Origin: Strongyloides papillosus
Lineage: Eukaryota; Nematoda; Chromadorea; Rhabditida; Strongyloididae
Reading direction: 5' to 3'
Assembly (NCBI GenBank): GCA_005656395.1
Contig: SRSI01000002.1
Coordinates: 310,001-374,000, forward strand
Length of the DNA: 64,000 nucleotides
The position numbers were made by a program, and so were the translations under genes. The notes beneath the pieces are model-generated. The model saw only the letters and a list, made by a program, of their open reading frames with translations, was not told the DNA's origin and searched no databases. Below are positions 24,836 to 36,591 of the stretch, piece after piece (position 1 is the first letter of the stretch; each line of letters opens with the position of its first letter).

Positions 24836-25759
24836 ATGGGTCTTTGTAAGTGCCCCAAAAGGAAAGTTACAACCTTATTCTGTTATGAACACCGAGTTAA
24901 TGTTTGTGAATATTGCATGATAGATAATCATAAATCAGTACGTCTTCAGATGATATGGGAGAGTGTTTGTTTTATTTAAATTTTGTTTTTTTTAGTGTGT
25001 GGTACAGACTTATCTTGATTGGTTATCTGATAGTGGATATGATTCTTTTTGTATTTTGTGTAATCAATCATTCACTGAAAGGGATACTATTAGATTGAAA
25101 TGTTTACGTAAGATTAGATCGTCATGGAAATAAAGTTATCGTTTACGTTGTTTTTAGATTTATTTCACAAAGATTGCCTTCATGCAAGGGAGGCAAATAT
25201 GGCAAATGATACGAAGGTGGAATCGCGAAGATGTCCTAAATGTAACGATAAAATATTTCCAGCACAAAATCAAACTTCTCCAACAGTAGAAGTGTTAAAG
25301 GTATGGTTGGCCACAACAAATTGGGGAAGACAAGGTCTTGGTTTACCGATAGATAGTTCTATTAACGATAAAGCCATTCCTCCACCACCGACATTCAATG
25401 AGAAGGCAATACATGAGGGACCTCAGGAACGTACACAAACACCAACAGTGATTAATATGGATGGTAGAGTAGATAGTCCACAGATGGGGTATAACAATAA
25501 ACCACATGAGAGAAGTTACTCCTCCAGACATGGAGCATCATCCATACCATCTTTTAACTATGAACCATTCACCTCACAGACGACACACCTTCTGAACGAT
25601 GAAGAAGAGGTAAAATATAAGAAGAGATCAATAAAAAACAAGATTAAATATTTCCGTTTCTCCAAATTCAGGAAACCCTTAATTTATTTTTGCCTTTCCG
25701 TTTTCGCCGTATACTTTTTCGTTCTTTTTCTATCACATTTTGTAGAGAGAGAAGAATAG
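24836..25759 (+). CDS. ZFPL1: ZFPL1-type Golgi zinc finger membrane protein
   Basis: Three exons, 24836-24937 (phase 0), 24996-25107 (phase 1) and 25158-25759, giving 271 residues. The start [12 protein letters not shown], a B-box-like finger ([12 protein letters not shown]), then a RING-like finger (CILCNQSF ... [11 protein letters not shown]) follow the order of ZFPL1, which in animals is a cis-Golgi membrane protein that binds GM130. The conserved [12 protein letters not shown] segment comes after the fingers. A single C-terminal span (about residues 242-262) precedes a short charged end, as expected of a tail-anchored topology. Finding the small first two exons was needed, since the third exon alone begins in the RING finger. 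Confidence 0.93.
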
Positions 25760-26657
25760 GTGATTATGTAAATTAAATATTTATTTAAATTAGATCATGG
25801 ATTTTTCATTTATATTATAATCTTTATAATCAAATAACCTTTTATTTTGGAGACCTATCGTCAATTGGGAATATGAAGAATGTAATGGATTTTTATTAAC
25901 AAATGAACATAGAAATATATATTATTGTTATTGTTATATAAGTATTATGGATTATAAATAAAGTATTTATATAAATAAATAAAAAAACAGTTTAAAAGTT
26001 ATACAAATTTAATGTACAAAATTACAGTGATATTTACACAAATAATTTAATTTCTAAAAGTTGTCTCATGTAAATATATGAAAGATGTTTTAAATGTCAT
26101 TTATATTATATTTTTTGATAAATATAATGTGACTCCACAAATGATGCTTTCTTTTTTGTTGTTTTATTGATAATGAAAATGTTTTTAATCTATTACAGTG
26201 TCTAATATGATGTTAATCAACTATTGATAACTATAATTCATCTAAAGTTATATTGAGTTACTCAAACAATCTCTCTCTTTAATTTGGGTGAACGACAACT
26301 TTTATCATCAAATTCACAACCATTCCTTTTTATTTACCTTCCCCAATAAAATAATGTTAACTAAAATTATTTTTTTAAATTTCCTAAAAAATACTTGATA
26401 CAAAAAATATTTTCTCGCCATTTCCAGTCTCCTTCTGTACTAAAATCTCAACACGAACCACTCCACTAAACATTGGTGATATTATTCTTTAGCATCTCCT
26501 ATTTATTACTACTACATAGCCGTCTTATCAAAAATTTTTTATTTACACTTTTTTATTTACTACACACTATTTTTTTTAAATAATCAATTTTTTAACATTT
26601 TTATTTATTTTATTGGGTATTGACTGTTTTTTGAGGTTATAAGTATTTGTTTGGAGG
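25760..26657. other. Intergenic, no gene seen
   Basis: AT-rich interval between ZFPL1 and AMMECR1 on the same strand. No supported frame or RNA gene. Confidence 0.45.
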
Positions 26658-27303
26658 ATGACAAAACCTATTCCTGAGTATGTCTATTTTTGTTTTGATG
26701 TCATTGTCAGCCACCTAAAGGGTATCCGTAACATTCCGGTACCCTCTTACATTCCAACTGACAAATTGTTAGTTTACACTTTTTAAACATCTTTTTTAAT
26801 GGTACTTTTTAAGTCCCCTCTTCATAACATGGAAGATCGGTAAGGAGAAAGAGCTGAGAGGATGTATAGGGACCTTTGACAGAGAACTATCCCTCCGAAG
26901 GGGCCTGAAGGAATTCGCACTCTCCAGTGCCTTCCGGGACAGTAGATTCGATCCAATAACCATAGAAGAGGTCCCGGACCTGTCATGTTCCGTCTCGATC
27001 CTCACCAACTTCGAGTGGGCCAGAGACTGTTTCGATTGGGATATCGGAACCCACGGGATTCGTATCGAATTCGTACCCCCAAACAGTAAAAAAGAGTATA
27101 ATGGCGTCTTCCTACCTGAGGTTATGGTTGAACAGAACTGGGACAAGGAAACAACCCTTCGGTACCTAGTGAAGAAGGCCGGCTACAATGGTCTGTTCAA
27201 TGAGGACCTGTGTAAGGCTATCAAAGTGGAACGTTTCCAATCACAAAAGATATGTAGAAGTTATGATGATTATATTAAGTTTAAAAACTCAAATTGCCAC
27301 TGA
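26658..27303 (+). CDS. AMMECR1: AMMECR1 family protein
   Basis: Two exons, 26658-26767 (phase 2) and 26814-27303, giving 199 residues. The first encodes the VYFCFDVIVSHL block, the second begins FPLFITWKIGKEKELRGCIGTF, which holds the LRGCIGTF hallmark; later blocks are FRDSRFDPIT, SVSILTNFE, HGIRIEF, LPEVMVEQNWD and a C-terminal SYDDYIKF. These match the single-domain AMMECR1 family in order and length; its biochemical function is not established. The coding part has clearly higher GC and C/G-ending codons than its surroundings, which may reflect high expression. The start lacks the long N-terminal extension of vertebrate AMMECR1. Confidence 0.93.
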
Positions 27304-27447
27304 GGGAGGTCCACTGTTATTACTTATTAATTTAATTATGTAATGATGCTTTGATTAAGTTACTTTTATTTAATGGGAAATAAACTAAATAAAGATGTTT
27401 AATTAAAAAGTGTCCTATTTTATTAGAGGTGTATGAGAGGAGAAGTT

Positions 27448-28091
27448 TTAGTCATGTTCCTTGTGGTGGATGGTATAATTTTTTCTTATCGTCTTATCCA
27501 TAGCTAACTCAACAAATGCGTCAATTGGTTTAACAATAAAAGGTATGGTGGATAAACCAATAGCTGTTGTTAGGGGTTTTGCCAAGATAGGTGATAACTT
27601 AATACCCTTCGTCAATATCCAATTACTAAACTTGCAGATTCTATTAATAGTAAAACCTGGTATAGCTACAGAGGCCAGTGTCTGCCACAATACTGTATCC
27701 CCCATCGTTATCATGACTGATTTTCTTCTTTCATCCTCGTTTGGAAATTTTTTACCAGCCACTTTTGAGCCTTTATCCATTGTGTCGGCAGCAACATACC
27801 CAAATGCTACGAGGTAGGAGAGGCGTACTATATTTACATGCACAAGAGCTCTGAATGCTTCACCAACCTCGTTGGAGTAACCTAGAAATCTTATTGGAGT
27901 ATCCCTGTATATGTCTATCTGTTTTGAGGCAGTTTCTAAATTGACGTCAGGTGGTTTTACGTTTTCCTCCATAGGTTTGTTGAAATTTAGAAAACCTGTT
28001 AAAAGTTAATTGATTATTTCTTAATTATTGGAATATAAAAAAAGGCACTTACCTAGAAATCCTTCACTTTTTGCAGGTTCATTTTTTCCAT
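27448..28091 (-). CDS. MTFP1: Mitochondrial fission process protein 1 (MTFP1/MTP18)
   Basis: The coding part is 27972-27448 (174 residues). The block IDIYRDTPIRFLGYSNEVGEAFR is the family hallmark, followed by three or four hydrophobic segments, with YVAADTMDKGSK between the first ones. MTFP1 is an inner mitochondrial membrane protein that promotes fission. It is convergent with AMMECR1, with 144 bp between stops. Upstream, a donor GTAAGT at 28052 and an acceptor TTTTAACAG near 28000 indicate a 5' UTR intron. The upstream exon carries a 12-codon ORF (28091-28053) whose TAG abuts the donor. Confidence 0.9.
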
Positions 28092-28759
28092 ACTTCAAAA
28101 TATCTTAAAAGAATGAATCTACCTCCACTCCTGATCTTTGGCAACCACTATAATACTAGAAATAAATAAAATTATCTCTTATTTCCTATCACTAGAAATA
28201 TATGCGTCATACCAATCTCAATACTGAAATAATAGAAGTATTCTTGTTACTTTTGAATATAATTGATTATATTTACTTGTAAAGTCATTATTGTGTACCA
28301 GGTAAATTATGTCAATTGTGAAAAAATAAATTCAGATTTTTTATTATCGGTGGCCGGGAAAAGGCTTTACTTTATTTGGGTTATTAATAATAAATCTTAA
28401 AATAGTAACATTTTGTTGATCATTAAACATAGACTGTTTGTGGTTTTCCCTCAAAATATTGTAAATAATGGTTTTGATATTAACTGATAATAATGTTTCA
28501 ATAACGGCAATACAATATATCCAGTGTCCTTGACATCCTCTTACTGAATTTTGTACACCATCAAAGACTTCAATAAATACAGTTTTATTGGATGTCTGTT
28601 AGTCAAATTTAATATTATTTCCTTTACAATACCACTATTGTCTACTGAATTTTTTTATCATCTTTATCATAAAATATATTCCTATTCATATATTGCCTTT
28701 TTTTCCTCCAAAAAAAGAAGTGAAAGTACTTTTTTTTGTATATGTAAATATTATGAAAA
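28092..28759. other. Intergenic, divergent promoters
   Basis: About 670 bp between MTFP1 and the SDR gene. A small GC patch (GGTGGCCGGGAAAAGG) sits near 28348-28365 in otherwise AT-rich DNA. No gene supported. Confidence 0.35.
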
Positions 28760-30774
28760 ATGAAGGGCATAAGAGATAAGATCCAAAGTACTATAATTGT
28801 CCTTATAAAATTAATTTTTTTGTATATTCCTAAGGATATTTTGCGTTATATCTCACTGTCACAAAAAGATGTCACGTCAAAGGTTATTGTTATTACTGGT
28901 GCAAGTAGTGGTATCGGGAGAAGGGTAGCTGAAATTTTAGCTTTAGAGAAGGGTGCTTATGTAGTGATAATTGATGTAGATAAGGTATATTTATTTTTAG
29001 ATATCTCATTTGATGATATTTTTTATAATATTATTATTAGTGAATATTATTATTGTTTGATTATAATTATTTTTAGGTAAATGGAGAGGAGACAGAAAAG
29101 GAGATTAATGATAAGAAAGGTCATGCAAAGTTTTATCATTGCGATGTCAGAGATAGTAAAAAGTTAAATGAGATTAGTAATAGGATTGAGAAAGAGTATG
29201 GTAAGGTTGATATTGTTATTTGCAATGCAGCAATACTTTATTTTGCTCTTCAACACCAATTAACTGAGGAGCAATTAAAAAAGGCTTTCGATGTCAATGT
29301 ACATGGGACATTAAATACCATACGTGCATTTCTTCCCTCAATGGAGAGGAGGAATGAGGGACAGATAGCAACGATATGCAGCATCACAGGTTGGGCTGGG
29401 GAATCATATGGAATGGCTTATTGTCCCACGAAGTTCGCTGTCCGCGGAATAATGGAAACCCTACAAATGGAATTTGATGATAGAGGCATCGATGGTGTCA
29501 AGACAACAACCATCTATCCCTACTTTGTAAGGACACCAATGATATTAAGCAAAGGAATACACCCAACATCACGGTACGTCTTAAATAAACCAATATCTAT
29601 CTTCTTTTTTTTATTATTGCTAATGAATGTTTATGATATATATTATTACGTAGTTCACTACATTTATATACATAATAGTTCGTCTCACCTATCAATAATA
29701 TTATATATAAATGTAGAAAACTTCCACGTATATACAGATATGTAAATAATAATTTCTATACTTTTTTTTATTCCAGATGGATACCTTTTATGTCGGTGAA
29801 TCGTTGTTCTAGGAGTGTTGTTGATGCAATATTGAAAGAGAAAGTACATGCTTTTATACCTAATTATTTGGCAATAATTACTTTTATAAATAGGTAAATA
29901 TATCACAGAGAGGCACCTTCCATCTCCAATATATGTTTTATTTTTTTCCCCTAACACCCATCATCACTTTTTATGACACATAACATTATTTTTTATTTGT
30001 TTTTTATTAAAGGACACCCGTCCTCATATGTAGTATCTTTACCTTTCACCACTATAGAATACCTTTTTCTATACCCTTTGATAGATAAAAAATAATGTTA
30101 AATAACAAATAAAAAATCATGCCATATAGTAAGCAGAGATAGGTGTTATACAAATATAAGAGATAGGAATTTGAGAATAGACATAAGAAGATATTTTTTT
30201 CTAATATTATTTCAGTCTCCTTGGTAGACATACCCGTCGTCTGATGCGTGATTACCTTAATTGCAAATGCTCTCCGGCTCCAGAGTCTTCATTTACTATC
30301 ATAGATAGAGACTGTAATGAGATAGTTTCAGGAGAGAGATTCACTAAGATGGCTCCTAAGAAGGAGATTTTTTATTTCAAGACTCCTTCTATTTTATGGT
30401 GGATTGTTATACCGTCCGCTTTGCTTTTCAATTTTATTGTTTATAAGGATGTTACCTGGCTTCCTTTGAGTTATATGGGACCTGTTGGAGGTTTTCTGTC
30501 AAGATTTGGTTAGTTTTAAATGTTTAATTAAAGTTTTTTATTTGTTTTTTTAGAAAGTGAATTGAATTACATTGCTGAATATACGAACATCTTTGCTTTA
30601 ATAGCTCATTTTGGTGAGGCATTCTACTCAATGCACCTATGTTCCTCACTAAAAATATCAACAGATGCCTCAGTTATGTGGTTCTTCCAAACACTCATCC
30701 TCGGTTTTCCTTCCCTCTCAATATTGTTACGAAAAAAATACAAACAACCAAAATATAAGAAAAGAGGAGACTAG
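28760..30774 (+). CDS. Short-chain dehydrogenase fused to TMEM254-like domain
   Basis: Five exons, 28760-28984, 29077-29573, 29777-29893, 30216-30508 and 30554-30774, joined without stop or phase break, giving 450 residues. Residues 1-30 carry a membrane anchor. The SDR domain has TGASSGIG for NAD(P) binding, CNAA in place of NNAG, the catalytic Ser in CSITGWAG and the YxxxK motif YCPTK; it resembles the SDR16C/17-beta-HSD11 group acting on retinoids or lipids at ER or lipid droplets. From about residue 325 a second part resembles TMEM254: WLPLSYMGPVGGF, then AHFGEAFYSMHLC and MWFFQTLILGFPSLSIL, with three or four spans. A separate start for the second part (ATG at 30349) cannot be excluded, but no stop lies between. 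Confidence 0.82.
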
Positions 30775-31413
30775 ATGAGAAGTTAATAATAATTATATTA
30801 ATTTACACTCTTCAAATATTATTATGAAGGAGTATAAGAAAAAATTAATTGTTTCTCACTATTGTAAACAAATTAGTTTTTTGCCTTGGTAGCATATTGC
30901 CTTCTTTTTTTATAGTTAATTTTTATTGTTAAATAAAAGTTTTTTATGATTTTTTTGGAGGAATTTAAGATTTTAATATTTAAGTTGGTAGACTATAATA
31001 TTTCTTCATAAATAATTCAGTAAAAAATGAAAGCATTGAATAATAATGACTTGAAACATAGTTTCTATAGATCTTATAAATATTATAATTTCTTTTTTAT
31101 TCCATATTTCATGGAATGACATCACCAGACACAGATGTTTCCTTCACCTTAATAAAATATTTATTGAAAAATTATAATTATGTTTGAATAATAAATGTTT
31201 TGTTTTAAAAAAGAAATCAAACTATAAAATAATCTTTATACTCCCTGAAAAATGTGTATTGTATTATTGTATATCTTTATATAATAATTTTTTGCACCCT
31301 CCTGGAGGAGGAGTTATGGAAAGTTGGAAAAAAACCAAATAAAGATTGTAGCTTAAAATTTCATCTCCTACCTCAATATATATTGAGTTTTATTTTCACA
31401 AAGTCCTGGAAGT
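30775..31413. other. Intergenic, no gene seen
   Basis: AT-rich sequence between the SDR fusion and the lipase on the same strand; nothing recognised. Confidence 0.45.
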
Positions 31414-32513
31414 ATGTTCTACAAAATATTGCTTCTTCTAATATTTTGCGCTTTTGGGTATGGGTATCATATGCAAATGGAATTACAGGATGAATTATTC
31501 AGTGATACGGATGAAGACTCTGTTGTTAGAGGACCGTTTACGGATGATTTTGTTGAATGGCTCGATTCTAACTCGGAATTTGGTAGTAGATTGTTTGTGA
31601 ATAATTCTCTTATGAATAGGGAATTAAATACATTTGGAGGTAAAGAGAATCGTGAAGAAAAGGTATAATTTATAAACAATATTTTTTAATATAAAACTAA
31701 TATTTTAAGATAACAAAAACTCCCATAATCTTTTTCCATGGAAATGGTGATGGAGCTCTCAGAAGTGGAGAAGATGAATTCGGTAGTGGATGGAGTGATA
31801 TTATGCTAACATTCACGAAGCATGGTTACAAACCATCTTCAATGTACGCCTATACCTACGGAGATAGAGACATGAAAACAGCCTACAGTCGTGAAATGCG
31901 CTGCAATTTGGTTGTTCAAGCAAATAGATTCATTGCCGCTGTTCTTGAGTATACAGGTGCAAAACAGGTTGATGTTATTGGTCATTCTATGGGTGTATCA
32001 ATTGCAAGGAAAGCTATAATTGGAGGGAGATTTATTGATGATGATGAGAATTGTCCTGAATTTGAGATGCTGAATGATAGAGTTCGTAATTTTGTTTCTA
32101 TATCAGGGGCACATTATGGTATGTGTTTGTGTACAAAGGATTTATCAATATTTGCCAAGGCTTGTGGTCAGGATTTTGGATTTTATTCAGGGGGAAGGTG
32201 TGATACAGCAAGAGATCAAGTGGGTACATGTAGCTCGTTTAAACATGTTAAAGGGGAATGTAAAACAGAAGATTATTCATTGTTTCTTAAAGATATTAAC
32301 GATAGAGAGGTTAAAGAAGGAGAGAGAATCTTAAGTATATGGTCTGAGAATGATGAAGTTATCGGTCCAGGAAACTTCGTATGGGGACGGAAAACTTCAC
32401 GTCACCCATACTCAGATAAGGAAATAATTTTTTTCAACAAAACACATCATCAAACTAAAAATGATGCTGGAATACATATATATAATTTTATCAACGAAAA
32501 TTTTTTCTTTTAA
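31414..32513 (+). CDS. Secreted class 2 lipase (alpha/beta hydrolase)
   Basis: Two exons, 31414-31662 and 31710-32513, phase 0 across a 47 bp intron, giving 350 residues. A signal peptide (residues 1-18) is followed by an acidic stretch and then the hydrolase fold. The oxyanion strand is PIIFFHGNGDG, the nucleophile elbow is VIGHSMGVS, an acidic residue follows in IWSENDEVIG, and the catalytic His is in THHQTKND. The order matches class 2 lipases (LIPS proteins in Caenorhabditis), which are thought to hydrolyse triglycerides or other esters extracellularly. Several cysteines in the second half suggest disulfides. No close neighbour with related function. Confidence 0.9.
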
Positions 32514-33649
32514 TAAATATTTTATATTAATTATACTTTTATTAGTATGGAAAAATTTAAAAAAAGTGAAAATTAATCTACTAGTTCTTTTTTTTGTTAA
32601 AATTTATAATAGGGTGATTAATTATTAGTCAAAAATTATGCACTTATACTTTAACTAATTGATGAAAAATAAATTTTTATAGATTTGAGTTAATTTTGAT
32701 TATGTCAGTGAACATTAGTTCATACTTCAAATCATATAAATAATTCTCATACTTTGTAATTTAAAAAGAATTATTATTAATTCTTTAAGAAATAAATCAT
32801 GAAAAATTTCTTTAACAATTCACGGACAATACATTTTCCAAAGACAAAAAGAAATGAATATTTCATTTCATGTTAATTTTCAATGTCTTATTTTTAAATT
32901 AACATATCTTTGAATATGTATTGAAATTTATATAGTTGCTATGATGACTGAAACAATTAATTTTTTTGACAAATTACATTGCATATCAGCATAAACGAAT
33001 TTGGTAAATTTTCAATGAAATATAAATTCTGGTATTCCCATAATAATATTCATTTTTAAATTTTTCTCTTATGTTAACTGAATTATTACAATATTTAAAT
33101 TTTTTTTACAATATTGGAAAGAGATTTTTCGATGAATTATTGTGAGATAAAAATGTTTAAAAAATAGATTAATTATTTTTTTAATTTACCTTTTTGTAAC
33201 ACATGATATCATAACTCGTGATAAATAATTTTGCAAAAGATTTTGACTATAGGTCATGAAAGATTTTCATTTAATGAATGGTTATAATTTTGTTAAAATT
33301 ATATTTCAAAGACTTGTATTATTGTTGTAAACTTGGAAAATTTTTTATTTCACGTGTGCTATAGATTAATGAAGTATACATAAGCAAAAAGTATAATTAT
33401 AAATTGAAATATTAAAGTCTATCTTTCTGTGAGGTGACGCATTTAACCTGTAATATATTATTAACTTTGCTTCAAAAAAAGGTAAAAGTATAAGTAAGTA
33501 TTAAATTATTTATTTGCACAATAATGACAAACAAACTACAAATTTGGGTTATCCTATTTTCTTGCAAATACGTAACGACAAAATGACGACACATCGCGTT
33601 AAAATATAATAAATAAATAAATAATAAATATACAAATTATTTTTTAGTT
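32514..33649. other. Intergenic, no gene seen
   Basis: About 1.1 kb, AT-rich, between the convergent lipase and decarboxylase genes. Nothing recognised. Confidence 0.45.
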
Positions 33650-36591
33650 TTAATTACAATTAATACTGTTGTTGTTTAGTTCAAGTGTAAGAAATTTATC
33701 ACAAGCTTCTGAGAGGTAGATAAAGGCTTCTTCCACTTCTTCTAGAGTCATTTGTGGATTGTTAATTGATATCCTGATGATATGGAGATTTTCTATGTGT
33801 GTTTCTGTTAGATGTAATCTTTTATCAACATTATTAATATAATGAAATAATCTTTCGTTCTCCTCATTTGATTTTCCTTTTAATCGAAATGTCACCAATC
33901 CTCCTATTTGTCTTGAAACAATTTGTAAAGTATCTTTTGAAGATATTAAATTCTCAAACATCTTTGCACATTTAATTTGTTGTCTTTGTAATTTTATTAT
34001 TGAATTAATACCAAAACTTTTTAAAACAAACCATATCTTGATGGCACGATTCCTCCTTGGAAATGTTCCTAAACTATTAAGAAACTGTGAATTACAATAG
34101 TCATTCGAGAGGAAAAACATTGATGAATCATTATTTATACAACCACCTTTATGAAGATTAATAACTATAGAATCACTGTACTCAAAACCTTTTAGTAAAT
34201 GTTTCATTTCTGGTAGAAATAAAAATCCTCCTAGATATGCTGCATCGATATGTACCCACATGTTTTCTTTTTTACCTATTGGGCCATATTTTTCAGGGTA
34301 ATCAATACCACATGTTGAGGTACTCCCTACGGGTAATGTTAAGAAAAATGGTATCAAACCATTTTTTCTATCAATAATAAGTGCTTTCTCAATACTGCCA
34401 TTTTTTAATGTATAATTACCTGCACCTTCATCATAAATAACAGGAAATTTCCTTATCCTAACATTTGCTAAAAGGTACCCCTTCTCAACAGATGAATGAG
34501 CATGCGATGACGTATAAGGAATAAGATAATTATACAAAAAACAACAAAATGGATCATTATCCACATCCCATTCATCAATATATGGTAAAAGACATCTTTC
34601 TATACAATCTAAAGAATCAAAATTCTTTAACTCACCATTATCTACCAAAGAATGAAGTTTTTTAAATTTTTCAATCACTATTTCCCTTCCCATTAACACA
34701 CTTTTAAATGTTCCCTCACTGGCTGTACCATAAAACCATTCTCTATAATCTTCATTTTGAATCTTCCAAAATTTCTGTGGTAAATTCATTGCCCTCCCGA
34801 TAGTCTCGATGACTTCACCTTCAATTATTTTTAATTCTATATTACTACGGTAACCAAATGTTCCGGCAAATAGGTCTCCTAAGACACATGAATAATTTGT
34901 GTGGCATGGAAAGTATGCAAGGAAATTTGAATGTAGCCATTGTGTTGTGTTGTGAAGTAATGATTCATAGATAGGTATTGCTGATTTGAGACATTTTCCA
35001 TATTTAGGTGGTTTGGGAGATAGAATTTTTGATATTGTTGAGGGTGGGGATGTTGTACTTGGGAGGTAGTTTGTTTTTAGTTCTTTCCAGTATTTAGTTA
35101 TGAAGTTGAAGGCTTCAGATGCTGCTTCGTGGAATTTTATTGAATCGTAAGGGTTGATAATATCACTTGGTTTATTCTATATGAAAAAAATTATGTTCGT
35201 GGTATATTTGAAAGACATACCTTATCATTTTTGTATTTATAATATTTGGCCAAACCATCTATCCCAAAAGTCCTAATAATCATCCATAACCTTATCCCTC
35301 TAGGTCTCTTACTAAATCCAAAACTCAGATGCCTTAAATCAGCAACCATTCCCTCATTAGAATGCCTCAGATAAGTTGGTGTAATGGAAAGTGTAACAGC
35401 AGCTTCACTATAATTCTTCAACCAACAAACAACACAAAGTTCATTTGTCAAAAATGTCTCTCTTATATTTACTACAATCCCATCAACATCCTCCAAGAGA
35501 CGTGTTAAATATAATGACATTTCAACAAGTAAATCACCGACAACATTTGACAAGTCTACTGTTATCCATAAACTTTTTTTCTTACATAATTTTATCATTT
35601 CGCGATATAAAGAAAGATTTTTAAATTTATCTTTGTCAATTGTTAATATAAGAACAAATGGATGAAAACCATCTTTTTCATCTTTCTCCATTATTTTACA
35701 AAAATTATCCACATAATCTTCATCTATACCACCATCACATGGGACAACTTTCACATAAAAACCCAAATTAGCACCTAATTTATGGTTACTAAGTTTACTC
35801 CTCCCAAAAGTATAAGCTCTTAATTTATGATTAAACTTTGGATCATGCCTGGAGAAGTATTGATATACATCGGAATTTTTGTCTTGTGATGTCTTACCAA
35901 CGATATTGTAATCGCTGATGATTTTATTCCTCATGTCCTCGTCGTTTGTCTCTTTGTGGAGTTCCTTGATTTTTCGTGCTTTTGCGCAGATGAATGATAA
36001 TGCTACACCTTCACCGACGGTGTAGTGGAGGGCACCGTGGCCGATGTTGTTTTGGTTTAGGAAGATTGGTGGGATGCCTATTGCTTGACCGACCCAGTCG
36101 ACCATTAGGAGTTCCATTTCTGTTACGAGGGGGGAGGCTTGCCATGTGAAGCCTGGGGAAGCGAGGGCTGTCATGAATATTTCACCGACTATGGCTGGGT
36201 ATGACATTTCTTTGTTAATGTCTATTCGTAGTGTATCTTCATTTTCTTCGTAATTTAGGAATCCTTTAAAGGATGGTATTAGTTTTGGTGATGTTATATT
36301 TGAATAAATGTTATAATAAAAATCTGATAAAATATTTTCTTTGTCTATAAATTGTTCCTCGTTAATTAGATGATTCCTCAAAATCCTATTTATTATACTG
36401 TTCCTTTCATCTTTTTTAAACTTTAAAACTTCTCTAATAAAAAATATCAAAGGCCTATCAACTGGACTTGGTGTCCATTCTTCAAAATCGTTCCCAATAG
36501 ATTTATTTTCAGAAGTATCAAATTCTTCTAAAAATACTTTCACTACATAAACAAATTTCGGATAATCTCTCAGTAAACCATCGGGATCCAT
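33650..36591 (-). CDS. Double PLP amino-acid decarboxylase protein, first half degenerate
   Basis: Two exons, 36591-35221 and 35176-33650, phase 0 across a 44 bp intron, giving 965 residues. Each exon encodes a group II decarboxylase (DDC/TDC/HDC) unit. In the first, YPAIVGEIFMTALASPGFTWQ and MVDWVGQAIGIPP match the family, but the PLP-lysine region NPHKW is replaced by NIRET and the small C-terminal domain is missing after LWMIIRTFGIDGLAKYY. In the second, HIDAAYLGGFLF supplies the PLP-contacting Asp and NLHKGG keeps a lysine; FPRRNRAIKIWFVLKSFG and the C-terminal domain are present. The second half may bind PLP; the first probably cannot. Substrate unknown. The second half has no ATG at its start, so it cannot be a separate complete gene. 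Confidence 0.88.

Noticed and set aside
26796..27146. Minus-strand frame of 116 codons
   Set aside because: Antisense shadow of the AMMECR1 second exon.
29894..30215. Partial inverted repeat inside an SDR intron
   Set aside because: Arms of only about 30 bp made of A/T runs, not clearly more than composition predicts.
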